A stretch of 64,000 nucleotides of DNA, taken from Kangiella spongicola (GTDB taxonomy: Bacteria; Pseudomonadota; Gammaproteobacteria; Enterobacterales; Kangiellaceae). The stretch spans positions 744,001-808,000 of the forward strand of contig NZ_QICH01000001.1 in the NCBI RefSeq assembly GCF_003194565.2, in the 5' to 3' direction. Under the pieces are notes generated by a model. The model saw only the letters and a list, made by a program, of their open reading frames with translations. It had not been told where the DNA came from and searched no databases. The position numbers were made by a program, and so were the translations under genes. Below are positions 25,897-35,314 of this stretch, piece by piece (position 1 is the first letter of the stretch; every line of letters starts with the position of its first letter).

Positions 25897-26650
25897 AAGT
25901 TTCTTCCTCTTCTTTATTATTTCTTTCTTGCCAGCCCCAATGTTCCCACTTACCGTCTAACATTGCGCTATAGCCGTCTACAGGTGGTAATCCACTACAA
26001 TAGATTACGGAACGATTCACGGCTTCCGAGCCCTCTGTCCACCACACACCCTCAATGGTCGTTGACGCTTCATCTTCATACCTCAGGCTCATAAAGTTCC
26101 CAGGCTGTTGCCACAGATATCGCATAGTAGCGCTATCTAATTCTTCATCTGAATCAGACAGACGCTGTAACAACTCAGAGACTGGTGGCTGCTCTTCTAA
26201 TAGTGGAAAGCCTGCACGATTTAATCCCTTAAAAAAATCGATACTATGATCGCTTCCGTCTAAGGTGCTCATCGCCATTTCTTCGAGCTCTTCGAAGCTT
26301 TTACAATACAAGTCTCCACCACACAGCTTGCCATCCTCAAAAACTTCAAGCATAAACAAAGGATAGTATCTACCGACTTTATCGATGCTGGGCATCATAA
26401 AACCTACGATGTCTTTATTCATTTTTCGGTTTCGGATGACAAAACGCCAAATTGGGCTAGTTAAATAAAACTTTAGCCAATCATCCCCGATCTGTTGCTG
26501 GCTGATACCAAATGCTGACTGCAACCATGTATCAAGATATTCCTGCACTTGATAATCTAGGTTTCTTGAAACAAAGTCGCCTTTCGCCCTAATCTTGCCA
26601 AAACAAGCGATTTTCCCTATTTCATTCTTGTCTATAAGTTGCTCGGACAA
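25883..26650 (-). CDS. tagF: T6SS-associated protein TagF (ImpM family)
   Basis: 255 residues. N-terminal CFGKIRAKGDFVSRNLDYQV is the TagF domain signature, followed by LTSPIWRFVIRN, VGRYYPLFML and GVWWTEGSEAVNRSVIYCSGLP. TagF proteins hold T6SS activity down after translation, in part by binding the FHA protein. Overlaps tssM by 19 bases upstream and pppA downstream, so translation is tightly coupled. Confidence 0.9.
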   Translation of the reverse strand: MSEQLIDKNEIGKIACFGKIRAKGDFVSRNLDYQVQEYLDTWLQSAFGISQQQIGDDWLKFYLTSPIWRFVIRNRKMNKDIVGFMMPSIDKVGRYYPLFMLEVFEDGKLCGGDLYCKSFEELEEMAMSTLDGSDHSIDFFKGLNRAGFPLLEEQPPVSELLQRLSDSDEELDSATMRYLWQQPGNFMSLRYEDEASTTIEGVWWTEGSEAVNRSVIYCSGLPPVDGYSAMLDGKWEHWGWQERNNKEEEETFAAE

Positions 26651-29600
26651 CGGAAGCCCTCCAACACCGACTTATAAAATGGGTTTTTCACACTGTTTGC
26701 CTGTAACTCAAGGATTGAACTAAAGTCACCTCTTTTGAATTCGACAAAGAATTTATCGTACGAGATGGTTTCTCTGACTTCGCCCTTATCAAGTAGCCTA
26801 AACAAGCTCCAGAAACCCTTACCTTGAATTACTTCATTTTTAAATCCGCTAGCAGGTGTAAATGTCACTGTTGCTAAACCGCTACTATCGGGACCAGGCC
26901 AGCGCATCGGATACTGCCTTGCAGGGCCGTGACGATAAGAAAGCACCTGTCCTTCCATCTCTAAGAAAAATTGTTTTACATTGACGCTTAAGCTTGTCGG
27001 TTTTAGAGAAAATTTAATGCTTGGCTCATTGCTACCTTTTGCAAAAAATGTTTCTCGGATCTTTTTAGCATTTTCAAATTGTCTTAATGTACTTCTGCTG
27101 ATACCAATATCTCTGTGCAACTTCCAGGGACTGCTCGATGTATCCACAAAGACTTTTAAATGTTGGTTAAAGAAAGTATCCATTCTGCCCTGATAGCCAA
27201 AGAATGAACTAAAGTCATCTAACGTTATTTCTTTACTGCTCGACTTATCGACAGGGTAGCGTCCTTGGATAGCTCTTCGGCACTCAGGCAGAATTTCACT
27301 GCGCCAAGTATCGTTTAAGTAGCTATAAGTACCACTTGTTGTTAAGGTTTTTCCGCTAGATTCTATCTTCGTTAGCCAGCTATTCATTGGTTTTGGAGTC
27401 GAACGAGATTCCATACCAATATTGTTTATAACTGTCGCAGCCTCTGGACTACTCGTTGCTTGATAGGTTTTCTCCGCCTTATTGTTCGCATTACTGATCG
27501 ACTCTAGGAATGCCTGTAGACTCTTCATCGAATCCAGCGTGGTATCCAAACGTGTCGGTTGCCCGTCATCTTGGCCGGCGAAGTCAATAATGTCCTTAAA
27601 TGCTCTATCAACCACTTTCTCTGGATTCTCTTCCTGTGAATACGCATCCATATTTTTCGGCATCATGCGGTTAATGCGCGATACACGGTTACCTACTCGA
27701 GTCTGGCTTAGTCCATCTGGTGCGTTATCCGCCATATTTGCGACGTCTTGTATGCCACTTTTTTCCTGCTTAGAAAGCATCACGTTGTCGCGAACCGCCT
27801 CAAAGATTCTTTTAATTGGCGAATTAACACCGGTTAAATCTTCAAGCATAAGCGCACCTTGCGCCGGCGTTGAGAACTCTCTTACCTCAATATCATTAAT
27901 CAAGTTTCTCCACATATAGATGTAGTCTTGGAAGTACTTATTTTGTACCTCTAATCGCAACTTAGTAATTTGCTGATCATCCATAGTGGTGATTTGTTGA
28001 TCCGGTAGCACCCAAGACTCTTCGGCTAATAACTTGGTAATTTTTTCACTTTCGGATTTAAATACCCCATGATAGCCAGCATAGGTGAATAGTCCTGGAA
28101 TACCTTCGTCCAGAGCTTTGCCGCTCTTACGATAAAAATATTGCTGCATATTTAGAGGAATGTTGTTGCTAAGCTGGAAACTCGGCATTGCATCACGGTA
28201 TTCTTCTTTAAGTCGCGCATAAGCACGATCTACTAAAGAAACACTACTTAGTTTGTCTTGGGCATAATCTACTAACTTCACATCGCGTTTAGGGAATGGG
28301 ATCCTTAGCTCAAGATAACTAACCAAATGCTCTAACATTTGTGAGCGGAACTGTGCATTTAAGTCTCCGCGATGCTCACGATTTAAGTAGAGTCCGAAGT
28401 AGTTTTGTATATCTTCATACTCCATATGTTCTGGCTCATAGAACATTAAATAGAGTCTTAGCATTTCATAAAGGTAGTCTGTATTTTCGGTGGCATTCGC
28501 CAACTCTCCTTCAATACTACCTTGCAAGAATGGGCCAAAGAAACCTCTTAGTGCTTTTTGGTATGCTTCTCTAGCTTGACCTCCAAACTTATGACCTTGG
28601 TACAATCCAAAACGCATTGCCAATGGTGCTTCATTAATTGGAGCATAACCTTCAGGGAACTTACGTAGTACATTCAATCCATCGTTTAATTCAAGAACGT
28701 TCGAGTCCGTTTTAAGGCCACCTTCCGTGACAGTGTCATACTCCTCAACCAGGTGCGCTGTATGCTCGATTAGATCTTGGTTTTTATAATAACTATTTAT
28801 CCATAAATAGCTCACCACCAAAGAAGCCAACAAACATGCTGCGTAACCAACATAGCGGATCATTTGCTGCTTCTTTTCGTACTTTATATTGGTACCGACT
28901 AACTCAGACTCTCTAAAGATAAGCTTGGTAAACACATTCTTAATAAAATAGCCTTTACCAGAGTTATCGCCACCTTTGTTGCTCTTCAATTTAAAGCCGA
29001 AATTTTTTGAAAGGCTGCTAGAAATTCTGTCTATTGGTGATCCTTCTTGCGTCGCACTCACTAAATACACGCCACGCAACACGAAAGGTTCTTCATATCG
29101 GTTTTGTAGGAACGCTTCCTTCAAAAAGTCATCGATACCTTTTTGCGCCATGCGTAATTGTCTTGGGAAGTTAAATATTAATGCTTTGCGCTCAGGATCG
29201 CGCTCTTGCTTTAAACGCTTTAGTACCCTAGCTTCTACTTCTTTGATTAATTCCACAAAACTGCGGTTGAAGTCTGCAATGGCGCCGTTTTCGTTATAGT
29301 TATCGTTAATATCGAAGGTGAAACCTAGAACTTGTTCCCTTTCTTCTTTACTAAGATCGTCAAATGTTTCTTCAAAGCCTGCCAGCAAATCAGCTTTTGT
29401 GAGCATCACATACACTGGCACATTTACACCCAAGTGGACTTTGAGTTCTTGTATTCTTTGACGGATCGCTTGCGCGTGATCGTTTCGCTCAGTCTGAGTC
29501 TGACCCGCGATTTCAGCCAAGCTAATGGCCAAAATTGCACCATTAACTGGACGCATTGGACGGGTGTCTTTTAATAAGTTTAAGAACCCATGCCAAGCAC

Positions 29601-30204
29601 GACTATCCACTTCTTCATAACTGTCTTGGGTGGTATATCTGCCAGCGGTATCCAACAGTACTGCCTCATTAGTAAACCACCAGTCACAGTTTCTCGTACC
29701 GCCGACACCTTTGACCGGCTCACCACCCATTGCATCTTTTAGCGGTAAGCGAACTCCAGAATTCATGATAGTAGTCGTTTTACCTGCACCAGGCGGGCCA
29801 ATCATGACAAACCACGGTAGTTGGTAGATGTTCTTGCCGTTTAACTGGTTTTTCTGAAGTATGCTTAGCGCCTGCTTCATACGATCTTGTAATACCGCAA
29901 CTTCTTCTTTTGACAGCTTTTCGTGCTCATCTTCTTCAAGTGGCTGCTCAACCATACTTTCAACCAATTTTTGGTTATTTTTATTGGCTTTGGTTTTCTG
30001 GAAGAAGTTATATAAGGCCCAAAGTAAGGTGATAGCAAATAGTGTTGCTAAGCGAGCAACCTCACTTTCTAGTGGCTTATATTCCGCAATTGAAATTAGC
30101 GGACCACCAAACCAGATCAAAGCAACGATAGCTGTTATCACTAGTACTGCTATTACCCACTTATTAGTAAAAAATGCTTTTAACGCTTTTAGTACTTTTC
30201 GCAT
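26632..30204 (-). CDS. tssM: T6SS inner-membrane protein TssM (IcmF/VasK)
   Basis: 1190 residues. Two membrane helices near 18-38 and 50-68, a Walker A motif GPPGAGKT at 136-143, and the Walker B/G3-like LLDTAGRYT. A third membrane helix near residue 450 (YAACLLASLVVSYLWI) precedes a large periplasmic domain that ends in an immunoglobulin-like TssJ-binding part (RQYPMRWPGPDSSGLATVTF). With TssL and TssJ it forms the trans-envelope complex. The nucleotide-binding motif, which is lost in some TssM proteins, is intact. Eleven bases separate it from tssL. Confidence 0.96.
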   Translation of the reverse strand: MRKVLKALKAFFTNKWVIAVLVITAIVALIWFGGPLISIAEYKPLESEVARLATLFAITLLWALYNFFQKTKANKNNQKLVESMVEQPLEEDEHEKLSKEEVAVLQDRMKQALSILQKNQLNGKNIYQLPWFVMIGPPGAGKTTTIMNSGVRLPLKDAMGGEPVKGVGGTRNCDWWFTNEAVLLDTAGRYTTQDSYEEVDSRAWHGFLNLLKDTRPMRPVNGAILAISLAEIAGQTQTERNDHAQAIRQRIQELKVHLGVNVPVYVMLTKADLLAGFEETFDDLSKEEREQVLGFTFDINDNYNENGAIADFNRSFVELIKEVEARVLKRLKQERDPERKALIFNFPRQLRMAQKGIDDFLKEAFLQNRYEEPFVLRGVYLVSATQEGSPIDRISSSLSKNFGFKLKSNKGGDNSGKGYFIKNVFTKLIFRESELVGTNIKYEKKQQMIRYVGYAACLLASLVVSYLWINSYYKNQDLIEHTAHLVEEYDTVTEGGLKTDSNVLELNDGLNVLRKFPEGYAPINEAPLAMRFGLYQGHKFGGQAREAYQKALRGFFGPFLQGSIEGELANATENTDYLYEMLRLYLMFYEPEHMEYEDIQNYFGLYLNREHRGDLNAQFRSQMLEHLVSYLELRIPFPKRDVKLVDYAQDKLSSVSLVDRAYARLKEEYRDAMPSFQLSNNIPLNMQQYFYRKSGKALDEGIPGLFTYAGYHGVFKSESEKITKLLAEESWVLPDQQITTMDDQQITKLRLEVQNKYFQDYIYMWRNLINDIEVREFSTPAQGALMLEDLTGVNSPIKRIFEAVRDNVMLSKQEKSGIQDVANMADNAPDGLSQTRVGNRVSRINRMMPKNMDAYSQEENPEKVVDRAFKDIIDFAGQDDGQPTRLDTTLDSMKSLQAFLESISNANNKAEKTYQATSSPEAATVINNIGMESRSTPKPMNSWLTKIESSGKTLTTSGTYSYLNDTWRSEILPECRRAIQGRYPVDKSSSKEITLDDFSSFFGYQGRMDTFFNQHLKVFVDTSSSPWKLHRDIGISRSTLRQFENAKKIRETFFAKGSNEPSIKFSLKPTSLSVNVKQFFLEMEGQVLSYRHGPARQYPMRWPGPDSSGLATVTFTPASGFKNEVIQGKGFWSLFRLLDKGEVRETISYDKFFVEFKRGDFSSILELQANSVKNPFYKSVLEGFRCPSNL

Positions 30205-30214
30205 GCCGCTTCCC

Positions 30215-31600
30215 TTATATCCCGCTTACTGTCTGAGCAGTATTCGATGGTTGTCCATACTTTGGCTTATTCGCTTGATTTTGAATTGTTCTATTTTGAT
30301 CTTGTTCGAGCGATAACGTGATTTCTACACGACGATTTTTTGCCCTGTTTTCCTCGCTATCATTTTTAAACATAGGCTCTGCATCACCGCGACCTTCTGA
30401 TGTCATGCGTGTTGCTAGTCGCTCGTTACCACTTAAATAGCGCACAACAGAGTTCGCTCTGGCTAGTGATAGCTCCCAGTTAGAGTGATATCTTGCCGTA
30501 AATATTTTTTGATCATCGCTATGACCAATCACTTGGATTTTGCCAGGTACAGTGGTAAGAACCTGTCCTACTTTCTCCAGCAATGGCATATAGGATTCAT
30601 TCAAGTTTGCGCTACCTGAGTCAAACATTTGGCCGTTAAGGATGACAATGCTTACTCGGTCTACCTTCTCCACAACCATAAGTTTGTTCATCTCAATCTC
30701 GGTCGACAATAACTGTCGCAACTGATTGGCGTAATCCACAAACATCTTGCTATTTTCTGATTCCACCTGTGTTTCAGGGATCAAAGTAGCAAATCGCGTA
30801 TATACAGGATCCGCCTGCTGACTGAGCTTGTAACTTAAAGTCATATACAGACCTAATAAGCCAGCCGAAAGCACCAGCACCATCATCCACACCGGTATCT
30901 TTTTACTGTTATTAATAATTTCGGGAACATTAGAGCGCCAATTTGGTGATAGCTCTCGGCTTAGTTCGCCCTTCAATCTCGATAATTCGCGGTACAGACG
31001 ATCTTTATATTCATCCAATTGTTTATAGCCATTTGGATCGACTCGGTATTTCCCTTCAAAACCTAGCTCCAAACAAATGTACATAAACTCTAGTAGATGC
31101 TTATTCTTGGCAGGGTTAGCCATGCGCGAATCGAGGATGGCGAAAAACTGCTCACCACCCCACGTTTGCTTGTAGAAGATGCTAAGTAAGCTTTTTGTAC
31201 TCCACATGCTGTTAGTGCCCCAAGGAGTATTCAAAACGGCTTCATCAATTACCGTACACAAGCAGTATCTCGCATCTGAAATATCGTCCATTTCGATGTC
31301 TGCTTTTCTCAGCTGATTTTCAAACTCACGCATCTGGTTTAAGCACTGCTTGTGCAACAAATCCACATTATTCACCACTGCGGTATTTCTTAACTCAACA
31401 GCCAAAGCAATTAACGTAGTGGCAGCATCAACAATCGGGTTAGTACCGATACCTGATACGGTAAAGGAGCCACCCGTACTCGCTCTATTCAGCTCAGGTA
31501 CTAAAGTTTCATCTTCGGATGGTGGTTTAGTAACGGCTCTTTGTATTCCACCCGGTCGTGGAATTACGATTGTTTTGTCATCATCAAATGCTTGCGTCAT
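30215..31600 (-). CDS. tssL: T6SS membrane protein TssL with C-terminal OmpA-like peptidoglycan-binding domain
   Basis: 461 residues. Cytosolic DotU-like domain first (ARYCLCTVIDEAVLNTPWG; LGFEGKYR), then one membrane helix near residue 230-250 (PVWMMVLVLSAGLLGLYMTL), then a periplasmic OmpA/MotB domain (VIGHSDDQ; LSLARANSVVRYL; SEGRGDAEP; NRRVEITL). The extended form of TssL anchors the secretion complex to the cell wall by itself. It is directly between tssK and tssM. Confidence 0.95.
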   Translation of the reverse strand: MTQAFDDDKTIVIPRPGGIQRAVTKPPSEDETLVPELNRASTGGSFTVSGIGTNPIVDAATTLIALAVELRNTAVVNNVDLLHKQCLNQMREFENQLRKADIEMDDISDARYCLCTVIDEAVLNTPWGTNSMWSTKSLLSIFYKQTWGGEQFFAILDSRMANPAKNKHLLEFMYICLELGFEGKYRVDPNGYKQLDEYKDRLYRELSRLKGELSRELSPNWRSNVPEIINNSKKIPVWMMVLVLSAGLLGLYMTLSYKLSQQADPVYTRFATLIPETQVESENSKMFVDYANQLRQLLSTEIEMNKLMVVEKVDRVSIVILNGQMFDSGSANLNESYMPLLEKVGQVLTTVPGKIQVIGHSDDQKIFTARYHSNWELSLARANSVVRYLSGNERLATRMTSEGRGDAEPMFKNDSEENRAKNRRVEITLSLEQDQNRTIQNQANKPKYGQPSNTAQTVSGI

Positions 31601-31612
31601 GGTATGTCCTTA

Positions 31613-32953
31613 TTATTTCCTTACCGCCCAAAACTCGAGTTCAAGTTCAGGGAAGTCTCCTGAGACATGGAATGCGAATCCGCCTGATGCTCCCAAGCTT
31701 TTCCAGTGCGGGCTGTTTGCATCTAATTGAAAGTATAAAAAGTCACGTTTTATTGGAATTTCTCTTGGCGCCACCGGTAAGCTGGTTATGCTTATTCCCG
31801 GTAATTGGTTATTGACCAAGTTACGAATATTCTCGACCGTACCTATTTTAGTCTGTTTAGGGAATTGAGCTCTTAAATCATCCACCTGCAGATCGGCTTT
31901 TACTGCAAGTACAAAAATTGCCTGATCAAACAACTTACGATCGTGCACCGTTGCCACTTTAATGCCGTAGCGACGCTCTTCGATAGTTATCGGGCTTGCG
32001 GCTTCTTCAATGACTGCACTTAAATAATCCTTTAGCACCGTTTTGATAATCTTAAACGACTGACTCAGATCATCGTGACGATATATTAGATTAGCGCTAC
32101 CACGCCGGCTTGGTGAATAATATGTGGCTAACTCACCCTCGAATTGAACCAATAAACGGTACAATAATTCAGGATGCAAAAACGGCAAGGATATATAGTG
32201 TTTAAACAATCCCTCGTAACGGTTAAACAGTTGTAACAATAAGAAGTTTTGTATACTGTTCGAGCCACCCTGACTCACATTCACAACACGCTCAGACAGT
32301 GTTGTGGCGCGCACCGAAAGAGTCGATATCAGTTGCTTCACTGCAGATAAAAGGTGGTTACTTGCCTTAATATCAATAAGTGGTGGTATAAAGGTTTCAT
32401 CCAATATCAAAGAGCCATTGCTCGTGCTCTCTTTTATTTTAGCAATGGGTAAACGAACATTGCCGTCATCATTGGTATCATCGCCTTCTAATAACAGCTT
32501 CACATTTAAGCTTGCGAGTTCCACAGATTCCGATGAACGATCACCTTCATTGTAGTCCATAAGCTCAATATCAAAACGATGATAGCGGTAGTTGTTTTGG
32601 CTATCTAATCGTTTGTTCACTAGGGCTTTATTGTTTTGCACACTTGGAACGGCAAGAAATATCCGCTTATCGGCTAAGTTTTTTTGCTCGCTCAAGTCCA
32701 AAATTGGTGGCACAGGATCGTTCTGTGGCAAGTTAAAGACTGTGCCATCCGCCAGCACCCCTCTTGCCTCAGCTAGTGAAACCTGCCCCATTAGCAAAGC
32801 ATCAGGTTCGATTACTAAACGACGAAAACCCCATTGAAAAGGGTTTGTCATCGAAACACGTTGATTCAACGTATTTTCAAAATATCGTTCCTGCTGCTGA
32901 AAATGGTGGGGTGATAAGAATATTCCTTCAGCCCATACAACCCTGTTATCCAT
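31613..32953 (-). CDS. tssK: T6SS baseplate protein TssK (VasE/ImpJ)
   Basis: 446 residues. N-terminal VVWAEGIFLSPHHFQQQERY is the TssK signature, and NPFQWGFRRLVIEPDAL follows. The C-terminal part holds ISITSLPVAPREIPIKRDFL. TssK links the baseplate to the TssM/TssL membrane complex. Seven bases after tssJ. The other baseplate genes (tssE, tssF, tssG) are not in the window. Confidence 0.95.
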   Translation of the reverse strand: MDNRVVWAEGIFLSPHHFQQQERYFENTLNQRVSMTNPFQWGFRRLVIEPDALLMGQVSLAEARGVLADGTVFNLPQNDPVPPILDLSEQKNLADKRIFLAVPSVQNNKALVNKRLDSQNNYRYHRFDIELMDYNEGDRSSESVELASLNVKLLLEGDDTNDDGNVRLPIAKIKESTSNGSLILDETFIPPLIDIKASNHLLSAVKQLISTLSVRATTLSERVVNVSQGGSNSIQNFLLLQLFNRYEGLFKHYISLPFLHPELLYRLLVQFEGELATYYSPSRRGSANLIYRHDDLSQSFKIIKTVLKDYLSAVIEEAASPITIEERRYGIKVATVHDRKLFDQAIFVLAVKADLQVDDLRAQFPKQTKIGTVENIRNLVNNQLPGISITSLPVAPREIPIKRDFLYFQLDANSPHWKSLGASGGFAFHVSGDFPELELEFWAVRK

Positions 32954-32960
32954 TGACCAC

Positions 32961-33431
32961 CTACAATTCCTTTTCTGTCACTTCGATTGTCACACCGTCA
33001 AGAGTGAAAGTTACACTATGTTCATCGCCTGGATTAACTTTTGCCACGGCGCGCCATTTAGCAATTTCAATATCTCTAAACGCAGCGACGATACCTATAT
33101 ATTGTGTTGCAGGATTAGTCACCAATGATTGGTGAATCTCGTGCCCAGGGTTTAATTGATATTCTTTTTGCTCAACAATCGCTTTTTTCACATCTTTATC
33201 TGTTGCGTCATAGATGGAGAAAAAGTCTTTTGTTTCAAACGCAAGCTTATCGTTTAGTTGATAAACTTTTATCACTAATGGAGATGCACGGCCCGATGGG
33301 TCAGGGTTTACCTGCTTTCCAACCTCAATATTCAGTTGCACCTCTGCTCCATTTTCACCACCAAAAAATGAACAGCCAACCATCGCTAGCGCCATTCCTG
33401 CTACAAATATAGTTTTTAATAGTTGTTTCAT
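32961..33431 (-). CDS. tssJ: T6SS outer-membrane lipoprotein TssJ (VasD)
   Basis: 156 residues. Lipoprotein signal peptide MKQLLKTIFVAGMALAMVGC with the lipobox cysteine at residue 20. A beta-sandwich pattern follows: VQLNIEVGKQVNPDPSGRAS and PLVIKVYQLNDKLAFETKDF, the latter being the transthyretin-like TssJ motif. It tethers TssM to the outer membrane. GAGG upstream of the ATG. Second gene of the operon after tagH. Confidence 0.94.
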   Translation of the reverse strand: MKQLLKTIFVAGMALAMVGCSFFGGENGAEVQLNIEVGKQVNPDPSGRASPLVIKVYQLNDKLAFETKDFFSIYDATDKDVKKAIVEQKEYQLNPGHEIHQSLVTNPATQYIGIVAAFRDIEIAKWRAVAKVNPGDEHSVTFTLDGVTIEVTEKEL

Positions 33432-33451
33432 TTTTTCCTCGAATTAATAAT

Positions 33452-34921
33452 TTAACTTGCGCCTAACTTTTTAAGCTGTGCCTCGTAAGCAGCAGCAAAC
33501 TCTTCGGAGAAGGTTTTTTCAGAACCTTGTCCTAATTCTTTTTCTGACTCTTGATGTAATGCTACAAACATATCCCACAGCTTTGCTTTTTTCGTTGCAG
33601 GTAATACTTTGTGCAGCGCTGAGTCGCTTTGATTTGCCTTTGAAATTTCCTCAGGGTTTAACGTATCCAATAAGCCCTGGATAGCCCCTTGGGTTCCAGC
33701 CATTAACGCTAACTCGTGCGAGCTCATATCTTTAAAACAGCTTTCAATAGCTTGGAACCAAGGCAGGAAGCCTGGAACTTGTCGCAAAAACAGGTTGCGT
33801 ATCGCTTCATCGACATTGATCGAGAATTTAAGCGGATTATTCTCCTGAGTTCGGATAGTTGTTTGTAATACCCTGAACTCGCTCTTCATGTCTGAGCGCG
33901 CTCTTAAAATATCCAGCATCCCTTGTAATGAGAAACGTAGTGCACCGCCCATGGCCTCGAACAAAGCAGGTGAAACATCACGTGGTAAATCTTCTTCACG
34001 TAAGCCCGCAGCATTCAAAAATGATGTTAGAAATTGCTTCGCCTGTTCATCGCTAATGCTATCGAAACTAGAATTTGTTGCTGCGATCGGAGCTGGAGCA
34101 GCTGGTGCTTGAGGCTGCATAGGAGCCTCTTGTCTATAGTGCTGCTGTGGTGCTGGCGCGGGTGCTGACGTAGGTGTCGATGGTGCTACTGGCGGTGGCG
34201 ATGGTGGCACTGGCGTGCTCGCTGCTTGTTCGAATCCTTGCGCCTGTTGGCTAACCGGTTGCGCTGGTGCTGCTTGTGCCTGCTCCTGAACCCGCTGCTG
34301 CACTGGCTGCTCAGAAGCTGGCGATACTCTTGGTGGCACAGATTGTTCTAGCGTTTCCTTCGGCATGGCTGTTTCAGCTGCTTCACTCTGTTGAGTAGCA
34401 TCCCAATCCTCAGGAATCTGTGCCATTGGTGGGGCAAAGTTTTCTGCAAACGGATCTTGGCTAACAGCTTCAAAGTGTGACTGCTGTGAGGCAATTTGAT
34501 CAATACTGTTCGTTGGGATTGGCTCTGAGCTGGCTGCTGGAGCTGGTGTCGCATAAGCCTGAGAGCCTGCAGGCACGGGCTGCGGCGCCACTGACTGCGC
34601 TTCAACCGCGACTTCAATTTCGTAATCGCCAAGCTGTAGATAATCACCATCAGCGAGCGATTGGCTATTACCTTTACCTAGTGGCTGCACTGAGCGATTA
34701 ACGAATAAACCATTAGTTGAATTATCGGTGATATAATACTGACCGGATTGATAGCTTATATAAGCATGCACACTCGATATAACCTTATCAGGATCGGGCA
34801 ATACCCAATCTGATTTAGCAGAACGTCCAATGCTACCGCCCTGCTCACCGAAGATCTGCTCAACCACTTGCCCAGGAGTTAACCGATGGTAACTGGTAAC
34901 CTTTAATTTCAAAATGCTCAT
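33452..34921 (-). CDS. tagH: T6SS FHA-domain protein TagH (Fha)
   Basis: 489 residues. N-terminal forkhead-associated domain about residues 20-105 (GGSIGRSAKSDWVLPD; SSVHAYISYQSGQYYITD; STNGLFVN) for binding phosphothreonine. A long Pro/Gln/Ala-rich linker spans roughly 110-285. The C-terminal T6SS-specific domain follows (FLTSFLNAAGLREEDLP; LQGMLDILRARSDMKSEF). Target of PpkA/PppA control by family knowledge. First gene of the operon, so its promoter should be in the gap up to 35314. Several long overlapping frames in the linker region are artefacts of the low-complexity repeats. Confidence 0.92.
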   Translation of the reverse strand: MSILKLKVTSYHRLTPGQVVEQIFGEQGGSIGRSAKSDWVLPDPDKVISSVHAYISYQSGQYYITDNSTNGLFVNRSVQPLGKGNSQSLADGDYLQLGDYEIEVAVEAQSVAPQPVPAGSQAYATPAPAASSEPIPTNSIDQIASQQSHFEAVSQDPFAENFAPPMAQIPEDWDATQQSEAAETAMPKETLEQSVPPRVSPASEQPVQQRVQEQAQAAPAQPVSQQAQGFEQAASTPVPPSPPPVAPSTPTSAPAPAPQQHYRQEAPMQPQAPAAPAPIAATNSSFDSISDEQAKQFLTSFLNAAGLREEDLPRDVSPALFEAMGGALRFSLQGMLDILRARSDMKSEFRVLQTTIRTQENNPLKFSINVDEAIRNLFLRQVPGFLPWFQAIESCFKDMSSHELALMAGTQGAIQGLLDTLNPEEISKANQSDSALHKVLPATKKAKLWDMFVALHQESEKELGQGSEKTFSEEFAAAYEAQLKKLGAS

Positions 34922-35314
34922 CCAGGAATCCCTAATATCTGCTTTTTATCTTGTTAGCCAAACTTCCAATAAGAACTATTGTTTTTCTAATTAGTCCACA
35001 TTTCTAGTATTTATTTAAGAATATCTAAATAATCATGGATATAATGACGGCCAGTCACTTGATGATCACATGATTTTGCTTGGTGTATCTATGATCCAAA
35101 GGGCTAGCAAGGGTTAAACACTAGCCAATTTGCTAAAAAAACGACCAATTTCCATTTCCAGGCACAAATAATAATATTTAATGAGCAATAATCAAGCTAT
35201 CATTTCAAATAATGTGAACATTTATTCAAGATAAACAAATAATTGATGATTTTCTTTACTTAATGTAAATTATTAGGCCGATTTGGAGGCCGCTGATCAA
35301 AATTTGAGGAAATA
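34922..35314. promoter_or_regulatory. Divergent promoter region of the T6SS operon and ppkA
   Basis: 393 bp, strongly AT-rich, no credible open frame. A sigma70-like candidate for ppkA is TTGATG (35243-35248), a 17-base spacer and TAAATT (35266-35271), matching four of six consensus bases in each box. The ppkA ribosome site GAGGAAATA precedes its ATG. I found no clear sigma54 site (GG-N10-GC) and could not place a promoter for tagH. Confidence 0.45.

Noticed and set aside
33888-34701. Several open frames inside and opposite the tagH linker
   Set aside because: They arise from the Pro/Gln/Ala-rich repeat coding of tagH and lack ribosome sites or protein features.
34922-35314. Sigma54 promoter for the T6SS operon
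   Set aside because: No GG-N10-GC element with reasonable flanks was found; the nearest resemblance lacks the GG.
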